Origin: Dendrophyllia cribrosa
Taxonomy: Eukaryota; Cnidaria; Anthozoa; Scleractinia; Dendrophylliidae
NCBI GenBank assembly: GCA_024195265.1
Contig: JAJLRJ010000002.1
Span: forward strand, 52,444,043-52,508,042
Direction of reading: 5' to 3'
Length of the DNA stretch: 64,000 nucleotides
Made by a program: the position numbers and the translations under genes
The notes under the pieces: generated by a model
What the model was told of the DNA's origin: nothing
The model's database searches: none
The model's input: only the letters and a program-made list of their open reading frames with translations
Shown: positions 63,872-64,000 of the stretch, piece after piece
How positions within the stretch are numbered: position 1 is the first letter of the stretch
Layout of the letters: every line of letters begins with the position of its first letter

Positions 63872-64000
63872 TGATAATAACAAAACCGCAAATGGCTTCG
63901 CTTAATAGGAGAAACGAGCTTATTTCAACGTGTAGACACAGACGTAAATATATTTTAAAACACACCCTAGAATAAGTTCTACCGAAGCAAGTAGTGCGCG
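63872..64000 (+). repeat. Inverted copy of the host PLE tail
   Basis: Reads on + the last codons of a PLE ORF ([11 protein letters not shown]...) and its 3-prime flank, complementary to about 46620-46750. It meets the - strand RT fragment head-to-head at about 63860-63872 near TTATCATTTGATAATAA. Confidence 0.8.

Overview
The window looks like intergenic, repeat-dominated DNA from an animal, probably an anthozoan cnidarian (coral or anemone). The reasons are spliced transposase exons, GT-AG introns, a tRNA-derived SINE, and the mix of Penelope-like (PLE), BEL/Pao, DIRS, LINE, Harbinger, ISL2EU-type and Polinton elements. The species call is inference. I found no convincing host protein-coding gene; nearly everything interpretable is mobile DNA, much of it nested.

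Layout. 14-7285 is a giant, near-perfect palindrome (arms of about 3.6 kb, 17-base loop). 7345-9757 holds a PLE tail with a hammerhead-like motif, TA microsatellites and three MITE-like inverted repeats. 10277-17732 is a HARBI1-like transposase gene split by a complete BEL/Pao LTR retrotransposon (11183-17564, 468-bp LTRs, TSD ctcat). 18355-24540 is a minisatellite-rich repeat block carrying an apparently intact ISL2EU-type DNA transposon (18709-23997): a YqaJ nuclease with SWIM and PHD fingers on +, and a three-exon THAP/DDE transposase on -. 24573-32035 has decayed DIRS, PLE, LINE and SINE pieces, MITEs and tandem repeats. 32040-38888 is almost featureless apart from local repeats. 38889-40430 is a LINE relic with a 622-bp DNA transposon inside it. 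40444-46362 is a PLE cluster: one intact 1088-aa RT/GIY-YIG ORF, a truncated direct copy and an inverted copy, bounded by TA microsatellites.

The most interesting part is 47088-63139, a 16.05-kb Polinton/Maverick (adintovirus-like) element inserted in the endonuclease region of another PLE. It carries protein-primed PolB, a retroviral-type integrase, a major capsid protein, a packaging ATPase, a lambda-exonuclease/YqaJ-type nuclease, a VLTF3-like late transcription factor, a candidate minor capsid protein and eight or nine small membrane or low-complexity proteins. No adenain-type protease is recognisable. Almost every gene has a TATATACC-like motif a few bases before its ATG, including two very short divergent promoters, and each terminal repeat is itself a hairpin of about 122 bp. 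Five genes carry a stop or frameshift (the integrase both), so this copy is young but not fully functional.

How they fit together: the Polinton genes form a virus-like set (replication PolB and exonuclease; integration; capsid and packaging; transcription). In the ISL2EU element the two genes probably cooperate in transposition. The other elements are independent parasites that have inserted into one another, which gives a relative order of events.
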